Source: Novosphingobium sp. HII-3 (GTDB taxonomy: Bacteria > Pseudomonadota > Alphaproteobacteria > Sphingomonadales > Sphingomonadaceae). Taken from it: 64,000 nt of DNA. Positions 1 to 8,511 of this stretch are shown piece by piece. The notes below the pieces were generated by a model. The model saw nothing but the letters and a program-made list of their open reading frames with translations. It did no database searches and had not been told where the DNA came from. Every line of letters starts with the position of its first letter. The first letter of the stretch is position 1. Position numbers and translations under genes: made by a program. The stretch spans positions 94,432-158,431 of the forward strand of contig NZ_PPSM01000057.1 in the NCBI RefSeq assembly GCF_002916655.1, in the 5' to 3' direction.

Positions 1-1325
1 TTGGGATAAGCGATCGGCTTGTAAAGATCGGCACGCTGCAACTGGCTGGCATCGGTGTGGTGCTTCATCGGCTTTGCGACGCCGAAACCGAAGAGCGTGC
101 GCAGCCACATGTCGGCGCCGGCAAGCACGGTCCCCAGCTCACCGCCCCACTTCGCCACAAGAGGCTCCGCGTTCTGCACGAGCTTCAGTTCCTTGGCGAT
201 CCAGCTGGAACGGACCGCGTCGTCGTAGTCCTGCAGCGTGTCCTGCTCGCGGCCGGCCTTGATGGCGGCGGCAATCGATTCGGCGGCGAGCATGCCGCTC
301 TTCATGGCGGTATGCGTGCCCTTGATGCGCGGCACGTTGACGAAGCCGGCGGAGCAACCAGCAAGCACGCCGCCGGGGAACGCCAGCTGCGGCACGGACT
401 GCCAGCCACCCTCGTTGATCACGCGCGCGCCATAGGCCACGCGCTTGCCGCCTTCGAGGATCGCACGGATTTCCGGATGCTGCTTCCAGCGCTGGAATTC
501 CTCGAACGGATGGATGTGCGGGTTCTTGTAGTCGAGCGCCGTTACGAAACCGAGCGCCACCTGGTTGTTCGACTGATGGTAGACGAAGCCGCCGCCCCAG
601 GCGTCGTTTTCGCTCAGCGGCCAGCCCTGCGTGTGGATCACCCGGCCCGGGACGTGCTTGTCGGCCGGAATGTCCCACAGTTCCTTGATGCCGAGGCCGT
701 AGATCTGCGGCTGACAGTTGGCCTCCAGATCGTACTTCGCCTTGAGGCGCTTGGTCAGGTGCCCGCGCGCGCCTTCGCAGAAGACCGTGTACTTGCCCAA
801 CAGGTTCATGCCGGGCTGGAAGTCGCCCTTGGGGTTTCCTTCGCGATCGACACCCATGTCGCCGGTCTGGACGCCGATGACGGCGCCGTTGTCGTCGTAC
901 AGGATTTCGGCGGCGGGGAAGCCCGGGAAGATCTCGATCTCGAGCGCTTCCGCCTGCTCCGCAAGCCAACGGCACAGGTTGCCGAGCGAACCCGTGTAGT
1001 TGCCCTTGTTGGACATGAAGGGCGGCTGGATGATGTGCGGAAGAGCGTATTTGCCCTTCTTCGTCAGATGCCAGTGCCAGTTGTCCGTGACGGGCGTTTG
1101 CGCCAGTGGGCAGCCGTCCTCGCGCCAGGTGGGCAGCAGTTCGTCCAGCGCCTTGGGGTCGATGGTTGCGCCCGAGAGAATGTGTGCACCGATTTCGGAG
1201 CCCTTCTCCAGAACGCAGACCTGAAGGTCCGGGTCGACCTGCTTGAGCCGGATCGCCGTTGAAAGGCCGGCAGGGCCGCCCCCGACAATGACGACGTCAT
1301 AAGGCATCTCTTCGCGTTCGATCAT
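1..1325 (-). CDS. Electron transfer flavoprotein-ubiquinone oxidoreductase (partial, C-terminus outside window)
   Basis: This inner-membrane flavoprotein passes electrons from reduced ETF (from acyl-CoA and related dehydrogenases) to ubiquinone. The start is ATG at 1325. The N-terminus has a dinucleotide-binding glycine motif (VVIVGGGPAG, residues 11-20), followed by family blocks such as NWHWHLTKKGKYALP, GNLCRWLAEQAEALE and the FCEGARGHLTKRL segment. About 441 residues are present; the family is usually about 550, so the missing part should include the C-terminal 4Fe-4S cluster domain. It is divergent from the next gene. Assignment to the family is firm. Nothing in the visible part looks broken. 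Confidence 0.95.
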   Translation of the reverse strand, partial: MIEREEMPYDVVIVGGGPAGLSTAIRLKQVDPDLQVCVLEKGSEIGAHILSGATIDPKALDELLPTWREDGCPLAQTPVTDNWHWHLTKKGKYALPHIIQPPFMSNKGNYTGSLGNLCRWLAEQAEALEIEIFPGFPAAEILYDDNGAVIGVQTGDMGVDREGNPKGDFQPGMNLLGKYTVFCEGARGHLTKRLKAKYDLEANCQPQIYGLGIKELWDIPADKHVPGRVIHTQGWPLSENDAWGGGFVYHQSNNQVALGFVTALDYKNPHIHPFEEFQRWKQHPEIRAILEGGKRVAYGARVINEGGWQSVPQLAFPGGVLAGCSAGFVNVPRIKGTHTAMKSGMLAAESIAAAIKAGREQDTLQDYDDAVRSSWIAKELKLVQNAEPLVAKWGGELGTVLAGADMWLRTLFGFGVAKPMKHHTDASQLQRADLYKPIAYP

Positions 1326-1418
1326 GGGAGCCCCATAAGAGTTCTTTTTGTGTTTAGCCGTGCGATTAAAGTCGCAATTGCCTTGATTGCTCCGGCGCGG
1401 CAGGTCAAGACCCGCGCG

Positions 1419-2168
1419 ATGGATCAGCCGCCAAATCCCGATTTTCTGGACGATATCACGGGGGCACTCGATTGGTGGCGAACCGCCGGCGTCGACTGCG
1501 ACTTCCTGGATGAGCCGGTTGAATGGCTCGCTGCGCCCGAAGGTGAGGAGCCCGCGCCGGTGGAACGTCGCCGTCCGCCGCCCAGACCCGACCCCGAAGC
1601 GCCGTCACCTGTCGCCCGGCTCGATCCGGGCTCCCTTCCCCAAAGTCTCGAGGCGTTCGCCAGCTGGTGGATGACCGAACCGCTACTTTGCGAGGGCGGT
1701 CCCGCAGCACGCGTCCCGCCGCAGGGGCGGCCGGGCGCGGACCTCATGGTTGTGGTGGAGGAACCGGAAGCGCAGGACATCGACACCCTGTTGAGCGGCA
1801 GTCACGGCAAGCTGCTGGACGCGATCCTCTCCGCCTTCGGGACCGACCGGCACGGCGTCTATCTGGCGAGCGCGTTGCCGCGTCACACGCCGGGCGCGGA
1901 CTGGGAGGCCATGAACGAGCGGGGACTCGGTCAGGTGCTCGCTCATCACATCGGCCTCGTAGCGCCAAAGCGACTTTTCGTGCTCGGTGGCAACGTCTTG
2001 CCGCTAATCGGCCACGAATCACCGCATCGGCCTGCCATGTTGAGAACTTTCAATCATGTAGACAGACAGATACCTCTGCTCGCCTCCTGGGCACTGCCTG
2101 CGCTGCTTACGCAGCCGCGCGCGAAGCCGGTACTCTGGAGGGCCTGGCTGGAATGGACCGCAGGCTGA
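1419..2168 (+). CDS. Uracil-DNA glycosylase superfamily-like protein, probably degenerate
   Basis: The protein has 249 residues from ATG at 1419; an upstream in-frame GTG at 1350 would add 23 residues but has no visible ribosome binding site. The first ~90 residues are Pro/Arg/Glu-rich and look disordered. The rest follows the order of family 4/5 uracil-DNA glycosylases: a MVVVEEPEAQD segment where GE-P-G is expected, LLDAILSAFG, a YLASALPRHTP segment, PKRLFVLGGNVLPLIG, and a C-terminal PALLTQPRAKPVLWRAW where active enzymes have a HPSxLLR-type motif. The usual catalytic and Fe-S cysteine residues are not evident, so the fold is inferred and activity is doubtful. It has the +-strand neighbour slt 58 bases downstream. 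Confidence 0.6.
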   Translation: MDQPPNPDFLDDITGALDWWRTAGVDCDFLDEPVEWLAAPEGEEPAPVERRRPPPRPDPEAPSPVARLDPGSLPQSLEAFASWWMTEPLLCEGGPAARVPPQGRPGADLMVVVEEPEAQDIDTLLSGSHGKLLDAILSAFGTDRHGVYLASALPRHTPGADWEAMNERGLGQVLAHHIGLVAPKRLFVLGGNVLPLIGHESPHRPAMLRTFNHVDRQIPLLASWALPALLTQPRAKPVLWRAWLEWTAG

Positions 2169-2226
2169 CAGGCGCGACGGTCCATCCGCAGGACAGCAGG
2201 ATCGCACATTATTGCGGGGATGCGAC

Positions 2227-4014
2227 TTGAAACGATTTATCAGGGCCGGGCTGGCGACGAGCGCCTGCCTTGCGGCAGCTGCAGGGACGGTACCGGCCTT
2301 CGCGAACAGCGCGGCAGTGGACTACTTCCGCGCCCGGGCCGATCGGACGGCGGTGCCTTCTCTGCTCAGCCAGGATGAGCGCACCTATTACCGCCAGGTC
2401 TTCGACGCGATCGAAGCGAAGGACTGGTCTACCGTACAGAGGATGCTGGCGGAACGGTCGGATGGTCCGCTCCACCAGCAGGCCCGGGCGGAATACTATC
2501 TCGCGGCAGGCTCGCCGAAGATCGAGCTGAACGAACTCCAGACCTGGCTCGCCCAGGGAGCGGAGCTGCCGGGGGCCGACCAGATCAGCCGCCTCGCTCT
2601 GAAGCGAGGCGCCACCGCGCTGCCGCAGCTACCCGCGGAGCAGAGCTTCGCACGCTTGCCGATCATGTCGAAGCGAGCCCGTCCCTCCTCGATCGAGGAT
2701 GGCACGATGCCGGCCGCCATCGCCAGCAGCATCAACGATCGCATCAAGAATGACGACCCGGTGGGCGCACGCCTCCTGCTGGACGGCATCGACGCCAGTC
2801 TCAGCCCGTCGTCGCAAGCCGAATGGCGCCAGAAGGTGTCGTGGAGCTTCTATATCGAGAACAAGGACGCCGAAGCCTACCAGATGGCCCAGATCGCAGC
2901 TCTGGGTCAGGGCCCATGGGTAGGCGAAGCGTGGTGGACCGCCGGGCTGGCGGCATGGCGTCTGGGCGACTGCGACGGCGCGGCCGATGCCTTCGCCAAG
3001 TCGGCGAAGGCCTCTGAAAACGCGGAACTCACCAGCGCGGCGCATTACTGGGCCAGCCGGGCGCTCGTGCGGTGCCGCAAACCGGAACAGGCGAGCGCCC
3101 TCCTGCGGCTGGCCGCTGCTCGTGACGAAACGCTTTATGGCATGCTGGCGGCGGAGCAGCTGGGCGTGAAACTTCCGGAGCAGCATGCCGCCGCAGACTT
3201 CACGCAGGCCGACTGGCAGCAACTGCGGTCAAGCCCGAACGTGCGTGTCGCCGTGGAACTGGCCGAAATCGGCAAGGATGGGCTCGCGGACGAGGTCCTG
3301 CGCCATCAGGCGCGCATCGGCCAGGCGTCGCAGTATGCCCCGCTGACGCGGCTTGCCCGCGACCTGGGCCTGCCGGGCACGCAGCTCTGGATGGCGTATA
3401 ACGCGCCCTACGGGGGCAAGCCCGAGCCCGCGACCCGCTTTCCCACGCCCAAGTGGACACCGGTGGGTGGATGGAAGGTGGACCCTGCCCTGGTCTATGC
3501 GCACGCATTGCAGGAATCCGTGTTCCGCTCCAGCGCCGTCAGCCCTGCCGGCGCCCGTGGCCTGATGCAGATCATGCCGGCGGCGGCTCGCGATCATGCC
3601 GGGGCACTTGGCGTGGTTGGCAGCGCCACGGACCTCAACAAGCCGGAGGTCAATCTGGCCTTCGGGCAGCGGCATCTCCAGATGCTGCAGAACCACTCCG
3701 GTACGCAAGGCCTGCTCCCCAAGGTCATGGCCGCCTACAACGCGGGCCTTGCTCCCATCACCCGCTGGAACACCGAGGTGAACAGCCAGGGCGATCCGCT
3801 GCTGTGGATCGAATCCCTGCCCTATTGGGAAACCCGGGGCTATGTGAACATCGTTATGCGCAACTACTGGATGTACGAGCGGCAGGCCGGCGGCCCTTCC
3901 GAAAGCCGCATGCAGCTGGTGCAGGGCCTCTGGCCGACGTTCCCCGGGCTGGCAGGATCCGAAGGTGTCAGAATGGCTTCGAATGGAGTGATCGTACGTG
4001 GCCATCGACCCTGA
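2227..4014 (+). CDS. slt: Soluble lytic murein transglycosylase (Slt70-like)
   Basis: This periplasmic enzyme cleaves the MurNAc-GlcNAc bond of peptidoglycan to give 1,6-anhydro products. I chose TTG at 2227 because GGGGA at 2216-2220 lies 6 bases upstream; a TTG at 2212 has worse spacing. The N-terminus is a signal peptide ending near VPAFA-NS. The middle is an alpha-helical superhelix, and the C-terminal SLT domain carries the catalytic glutamate in HALQESVFRSSAVS (E430), then GARGLMQIMP and the AAYNAGLAP motif. The length, 595 residues, suits the Slt70 family. Its 3' end overlaps moaB by 17 bases. Its products would feed the recycling enzymes encoded at 23.6-25.9 kb, which is an inference. 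Confidence 0.93.
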   Translation: MKRFIRAGLATSACLAAAAGTVPAFANSAAVDYFRARADRTAVPSLLSQDERTYYRQVFDAIEAKDWSTVQRMLAERSDGPLHQQARAEYYLAAGSPKIELNELQTWLAQGAELPGADQISRLALKRGATALPQLPAEQSFARLPIMSKRARPSSIEDGTMPAAIASSINDRIKNDDPVGARLLLDGIDASLSPSSQAEWRQKVSWSFYIENKDAEAYQMAQIAALGQGPWVGEAWWTAGLAAWRLGDCDGAADAFAKSAKASENAELTSAAHYWASRALVRCRKPEQASALLRLAAARDETLYGMLAAEQLGVKLPEQHAAADFTQADWQQLRSSPNVRVAVELAEIGKDGLADEVLRHQARIGQASQYAPLTRLARDLGLPGTQLWMAYNAPYGGKPEPATRFPTPKWTPVGGWKVDPALVYAHALQESVFRSSAVSPAGARGLMQIMPAAARDHAGALGVVGSATDLNKPEVNLAFGQRHLQMLQNHSGTQGLLPKVMAAYNAGLAPITRWNTEVNSQGDPLLWIESLPYWETRGYVNIVMRNYWMYERQAGGPSESRMQLVQGLWPTFPGLAGSEGVRMASNGVIVRGHRP

Positions 4015-4525
4015 GCGCGTCTTCAAGCCCATCAACATCGCGCTTCTTACCGTCTCGGACACCAGAACCGCTGAGAACGACACTTCGGGCGACATACTGG
4101 CCGATCGCATCACCGGCGCGGGCCACCGGCTCGCCCGCCGCGCCATAAAGCGCGACGATGCGGAGGCCATCGCCGCCTTGTTCAACGCGTGGATCGATGA
4201 TCCGGAAGTGGACGCGGTCGTTTCCACCGGCGGCACGGGCCTGACGGGTCGGGACGTGACGCCGGAAGCCCTGGCGAAACTGGGCGGACGGGAGATACCG
4301 GGGTTCGGTGAGTTGTTCCGCTGGCTCAGCTACAAGACGATCGGCACATCGACCGTGCAGAGCCGCGCCATGGCGGTCCTCGTGCGCAGCACGTACCTTT
4401 TCGCCCTCCCCGGCTCCAACGGCGCGGTGAAGGACGGCTGGGACGGCATCCTTGCCGAACAACTCGACAGTCGCAACCGTCCCTGCAACTTCGTGGAACT
4501 GATGCCCCGTCTGCTTGAGGCCTGA
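3998..4525 (+). CDS. moaB: Molybdenum cofactor biosynthesis protein B
   Basis: This 175-residue protein belongs to the MoaB/MogA fold, which binds molybdopterin and, in MogA-type members, adenylylates it. The diagnostic stretch STGGTGLTGRDVTPEAL lies near residue 73, with LPGSNGAVKDGW near residue 136. The start is GTG at 3998 with GGAG 9 bases upstream, so the first 17 bases overlap the end of slt; the two are probably co-translated although unrelated in function. No other molybdopterin gene lies in the window. MoaB versus MogA role cannot be separated by eye. Confidence 0.93.
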   Translation: MAIDPERVFKPINIALLTVSDTRTAENDTSGDILADRITGAGHRLARRAIKRDDAEAIAALFNAWIDDPEVDAVVSTGGTGLTGRDVTPEALAKLGGREIPGFGELFRWLSYKTIGTSTVQSRAMAVLVRSTYLFALPGSNGAVKDGWDGILAEQLDSRNRPCNFVELMPRLLEA

Positions 4526-4526
4526 A

Positions 4527-4549
4527 GCGCTGGCGGGACGTTTCGTTCC
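4527..4549. terminator. Candidate terminator between convergent moaB and nat
   Basis: GGGACG (4535-4540) pairs with CGTTCC (4544-4549) around a TTT loop. An outer arm, GCGCTGGC at 4527-4534, can pair with GCCAGCGC at 4562-4569 inside the end of nat. There is no clear T-tract, so the call is tentative. Confidence 0.35.
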
Positions 4550-5391
4550 TAGCTGAACAGGGCCAGCGCCGCGGCCTCTTCCAAGTCCAGGCTGATCTGG
4601 AATATCTCGCGCAGGCTCTGCGTATAATCGGCAGCATCTGTGATCGCGCGGCTGCGGGTTCCTGCTCCGTCGTGGATCGTCAGTTGCAGGTCAGTCATGG
4701 ACGCGAACCCCGACGGCAGCGGAATGCTGGCAACATGCAACGTCGTAAACCGGGTGTCTGGCCGGGTGGACGTCCAGTGATTGGCCTGGTCCAGGTCCGC
4801 CTGCCCCACCGCGCTAAGGTCGAAGCTGTATTGTGGCTGCCAGTCCTCATGCGCCTGGGCTCGCCCATCCGTGGCATCCGCCGGACCTGCCCGCTCCAGC
4901 AGCCATTCGCCCTTCATCTCGCCGCGTTCTCCGACGCGCCGAAGCCGGTGGCGCGCTCCATCGGCGGTCGTGGCCTGCGCCCCGTCTCGCAGCGGAAGAG
5001 GGGGTACGTTGCTACCACCGAAGCCCGCATCGGCCAGCCATGGATCGCCGTCCAGAATGGCGAGAACCGCCGTATGCGTGCGCGGCGGTTCGGCCCCTTC
5101 CGGCTGCCCCAGCCATACCCGCGCAAGCAACGGCCGCGTCACGACGCCGAGCGTTTCGAGCGCGTCCGCGAACAACCGGTTCTGCTCGAAGCAATAGCCG
5201 CCGCGCCTTCGGACGACCAGCTTGTCAAAGACGCTGGAGGAATCGATGCGAATCGCCCGGCCCAGCATCACGTCAAGGTTCTCGAACCCGAAAGCCCGGC
5301 GATGCGCTGCCTGAAGCGCTCCGAGCCCGGCCGGATCAGCGGCAGGGGGCGCGCTCAGGTTCACACGCTGGAGGTACCGATCGATATCCAT
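4549..5391 (-). CDS. nat: Arylamine N-acetyltransferase
   Basis: This cytosolic enzyme transfers acetyl from acetyl-CoA to arylamines, arylhydroxylamines and hydrazines. The complete NAT triad is visible: C67 in RRRGGYCFEQN, H106 in RTHTAV and D121 in LADAGFGG. Length (280 residues) is typical. The start ATG at 5391 has an AGG directly in front. It converges on moaB and is followed upstream by an unrelated hydrolase gene. The natural substrate in bacteria of this kind is generally unknown. Confidence 0.95.
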   Translation of the reverse strand: MDIDRYLQRVNLSAPPAADPAGLGALQAAHRRAFGFENLDVMLGRAIRIDSSSVFDKLVVRRRGGYCFEQNRLFADALETLGVVTRPLLARVWLGQPEGAEPPRTHTAVLAILDGDPWLADAGFGGSNVPPLPLRDGAQATTADGARHRLRRVGERGEMKGEWLLERAGPADATDGRAQAHEDWQPQYSFDLSAVGQADLDQANHWTSTRPDTRFTTLHVASIPLPSGFASMTDLQLTIHDGAGTRSRAITDAADYTQSLREIFQISLDLEEAAALALFS

Positions 5392-5489
5392 CCTGCTTTG
5401 CTAGACCAGCGCCCCCGCTGGCGGCAACCCTGTGGAAAAGCCCGGCACAAGCGGTGCACGCGATGTGGAGAACGGAAGCTGGCCGGCCC

Positions 5490-6383
5490 TTATCGAGCCT
5501 CCACCGGCTTGGCGGCGGTGTTCTCGACGAAGTCGAGGATCAACGGCACCAGCCTTGGCCAGGAGCGAAACAGTGTATGGCCTTCTGCGCCGGACATGGT
5601 CTGCGCCGACCGACGATTCCATTCATCGTCCTCCCACGGCGGGTCGAGGATGAGGGACTGCGGCACGAGCCGATGAACCCATTCGGATGTCGCGCGAGTA
5701 TGGGACAGATCGCTGCGCCCGCTGCGGAACACGAGGGTGGGCATGGTCAGGCGGGCGAAATCCCGGGGCAACATGCCGGGAACCGGCGTGATCGCCGACG
5801 GCGCGTAGGCCGCTGCCCACTTCTGCATCACCGCGATGAATTTGTCTGGGTTCTGGGCAAGGATGAAGCTGCGCGCCTGATCGCTTTTTGCCAGGTTCTC
5901 CGCCCAGCTGGTGGCCTTGAGGACCGCCTCCATCCCGCCCGCGCTGGCCAGCGTCGCCGCTTCTCCGCAGTAGTAGGTCGCAAGCTGCATGAGGCCGATC
6001 GGATCGCCCGATATCCACCACAGCACAAGGTGCGAGCAGATGTCGGGATCGCGGGCCGCTGCCAGCATGGAAACCCGGCTGCCGCCTGAGCCTCCGGCGA
6101 TCACCGTCGGCCCGAGCTCCAGCTTGCGTATGAGGCCCGCCAGCCCCTCGGCTTGCATCTCGGATTCGCTGTCTCCCAGGAGGCAGGCATCAGACAGGCC
6201 GCAGTTCGGCCGATCGTAGATGAGCGCCCGGTATCCCGCGTCGACGAATGCCTGCGCCATCTCGCGCAGGCCGGGGACGTCCATCGTGAAGCGTCCTCCG
6301 GGTGTCAGTGCGATGGCCGGAGCATTCTGCGGTCCCAGCAACTCGTAAGCGATACCGATTCCGCCGACATCGATCCTTGGCAT
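5490..6383 (-). CDS. Alpha/beta-fold hydrolase
   Basis: The protein has an alpha/beta-hydrolase fold with the nucleophile elbow GGSGGS (serine about residue 99) and an acidic residue plus histidine near the C-terminus (GAEGHTLF). I chose ATG at 6383 because AAGGGAG at 6390-6396 lies 6 bases upstream; the ATG at 6389 abuts that sequence. It is 297 residues and has no signal peptide, so it is probably cytosolic. Sequence alone does not give the substrate. It has its own unit between nat and the divergent malQ. Confidence 0.8.
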   Translation of the reverse strand: MPRIDVGGIGIAYELLGPQNAPAIALTPGGRFTMDVPGLREMAQAFVDAGYRALIYDRPNCGLSDACLLGDSESEMQAEGLAGLIRKLELGPTVIAGGSGGSRVSMLAAARDPDICSHLVLWWISGDPIGLMQLATYYCGEAATLASAGGMEAVLKATSWAENLAKSDQARSFILAQNPDKFIAVMQKWAAAYAPSAITPVPGMLPRDFARLTMPTLVFRSGRSDLSHTRATSEWVHRLVPQSLILDPPWEDDEWNRRSAQTMSGAEGHTLFRSWPRLVPLILDFVENTAAKPVEAR

Positions 6384-6540
6384 GCCCATCTCCCTTGCTC
6401 TTGCGCAGGAGCGTCCTCCGGAGGATGAAGCAACACAAGTCCCCGCGCTGGAACAATCGCCCTAGCGGTCCGATGTCACGGATGATTGTGGCCGTCCGGC
6501 CTCCGATCTAGCCTCCCGCCCGCAAAGGAGCCTCCGACGA

Positions 6541-8511
6541 ATGCCCGAACTGTACGCGCTTGCCGAGGCCATCGGGCTGTGCCGGATCTGGCACGATGTC
6601 GAAGGGAAGCCTCAGGTCGTGGCGGACACCACCCTTCGAGCGATCGCCGGCGCGTTGGGCTACCCTGCGGATAGCGACGCTGAAATCGCGGCCAGCCTGA
6701 AGGCGGCGGAACAGGACAACGCTCGGCCTCCCGCCCTGATCGTCGCGGAGGCCGGAGTAGAGACGGCGCTACCGCCTTCGCTTTCGAGCGCCGCCGCCAC
6801 GCTTCCCGCAATTGAGGAGCCGGGATACTACGAACAGACCATTGCCGGGCACCCGGTCACGATTGCAGTCGCCCCCGCCTCCTGCCGCAGCGTCGAAAGC
6901 TTCGGCAAAGGGCGCCTCTGGGGGCCGGCCCTCCAGATACCGGCACTCCGAGGCCGTTCGCCCCAACCCTTCGGCGCCTTCGGAGAACTTGCCGAGGCGG
7001 TCGCGATCATGGCCGCCCGTGGGGCCGACGCCGTTGCGATCAACCCCGTTCATGCGCTCTTCCCCGGCGATGGCGAGGGCTTCAGCCCCTACTCGCCATC
7101 AAGCCGCCTCTATCTCAATGGTGCGATGGGCGACCCCGCCCTCGTCGGACTGGCACCCTTTCCTGCCGAAGCGGCGCCGGAGGGCGCTCTGATCGATTGG
7201 GAAGCTGCCCTTCCGCAGCGCCTTCAGCAGATGCGCGCCCTCTTCCGCGGCCTCGACGCGGCAACACGGCAGAAGATCGCTGACGAGAGCGCCGCGCAAG
7301 GGGAAGGCCTGCGCCGTCAGGCCATCTACGACGCGTTGTACGTGCACTTCCGCGAATGCGGCGCCCGGCGTTGGCAGGACTGGCCCACTGCCCTTCACGA
7401 TCCCGACGGACCGGCAGTAGCCGCCTTCGCGCGTGAACATGCGGAGGAGGTCGCGTTTCACGTTTTCGCCCAGTGGCTCGCGCGCAAAGGTCTTGCCGAA
7501 ATCCAGCGCGGGGCTCGAGCGGCAGGTATGGCCATCGGCCTTGTCGCGGACCTTGCAGTGGGCGTGCACACCGGGGGCGCGGACGTGTGGTCCATGGGCG
7601 ACGCGTTTCTGCAGGGCGTCACGATCGGCGCTCCGCCAGATCCCCTGGGCCCACTGGGCCAGAACTGGATGTTGACCAGCTTCTCGCCCCATGGGCTGGC
7701 GCGCAGCGGCTATCAGCCGTGGATCGCGACGATACGCGCCGCCCTCTCCACCGCAGGGGCCCTGCGGATCGACCACGCCTTCGGCCTTTCCCGTCTCTGG
7801 GTTATCCCCGATGGCATGCCGTCGACCGAGGGCGCCTATCTTCGATACCCCTTCCAGGACCTCATCCGCCTCCTTGCTCTTGAAGCCCATCTGGCCGACG
7901 CGGTCCTCGTGGCGGAAGATCTCGGCACCATGCCCGAGGGGTTCGGCCCCGCCATTGATAACGCGGGCCTGCTGGGCATGCGTGTATTGTGGTTTGAGCG
8001 TGCTGCGGACGAAGGCTTCATCGGGGCGTCCGACTACGACCCGCAGGCCGTCGCCATGACCGGTACACACGACACCCCGACGGTGGCAGGCTGGTGGACG
8101 GGTCTCGACATCGAATGGGCGGAACGCCTCGGTCGGCTGCCGGAAGGCACCACGCGGCAGGACGCGGAAGCCCGTCGGGCATGGGAGCGCGGCCGCCTGT
8201 GGGCCACCCTCGCTCCCGATGCGCTACCCCGCCCGTCACCCGCGGAGCCCGAACCGGTTGTGGACGCCGCTCTGGCCCACATCGGACGAACGCCGTGCGG
8301 GCTTGCTATCGTCCCTGTGGAGGATGTCCTTGCGGAGCGCGAGCAGTTGAACCTTCCCGGCACGGTTACCGAGCACCCAAACTGGCGCCGTCGCCTGAAG
8401 GCGCCCCTCGCCAAGCTTCTCGACGAACCGGCGAATGCGGCACGCCTCCGGATCCTGGCCGAGGCGAGAAAGGGACCGGCTCCGTCCGAGGGACCGGATC
8501 AGCCTCTATAG
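6541..8511 (+). CDS. malQ: 4-alpha-glucanotransferase (amylomaltase, GH77)
   Basis: MalQ moves alpha-1,4-glucan segments between maltodextrins. All three catalytic acids can be placed: nucleophile D411 (LRIDHAFGLSRLW), acid/base E459 (VLVAEDLGTMP) and D511 (GTHDTPTVAGWW). The first ~130 residues form the variable N-terminal region seen in many proteobacterial members. The start ATG has AAAGGAG about 10 bases upstream. No maltose transporter or glycogen gene adjoins it; phosphoglucomutase at 11.2 kb is the nearest related function. Its last 13 bases overlap the convergent FMN enzyme gene. Confidence 0.94.
   Translation: MPELYALAEAIGLCRIWHDVEGKPQVVADTTLRAIAGALGYPADSDAEIAASLKAAEQDNARPPALIVAEAGVETALPPSLSSAAATLPAIEEPGYYEQTIAGHPVTIAVAPASCRSVESFGKGRLWGPALQIPALRGRSPQPFGAFGELAEAVAIMAARGADAVAINPVHALFPGDGEGFSPYSPSSRLYLNGAMGDPALVGLAPFPAEAAPEGALIDWEAALPQRLQQMRALFRGLDAATRQKIADESAAQGEGLRRQAIYDALYVHFRECGARRWQDWPTALHDPDGPAVAAFAREHAEEVAFHVFAQWLARKGLAEIQRGARAAGMAIGLVADLAVGVHTGGADVWSMGDAFLQGVTIGAPPDPLGPLGQNWMLTSFSPHGLARSGYQPWIATIRAALSTAGALRIDHAFGLSRLWVIPDGMPSTEGAYLRYPFQDLIRLLALEAHLADAVLVAEDLGTMPEGFGPAIDNAGLLGMRVLWFERAADEGFIGASDYDPQAVAMTGTHDTPTVAGWWTGLDIEWAERLGRLPEGTTRQDAEARRAWERGRLWATLAPDALPRPSPAEPEPVVDAALAHIGRTPCGLAIVPVEDVLAEREQLNLPGTVTEHPNWRRRLKAPLAKLLDEPANAARLRILAEARKGPAPSEGPDQPL

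Noticed and set aside
57..1262. 401-codon plus-strand frame antisense to the ETF-QO gene
   Set aside because: It mirrors the codon structure of a clearly homologous gene on the minus strand. In GC-rich DNA such long antisense frames are expected.
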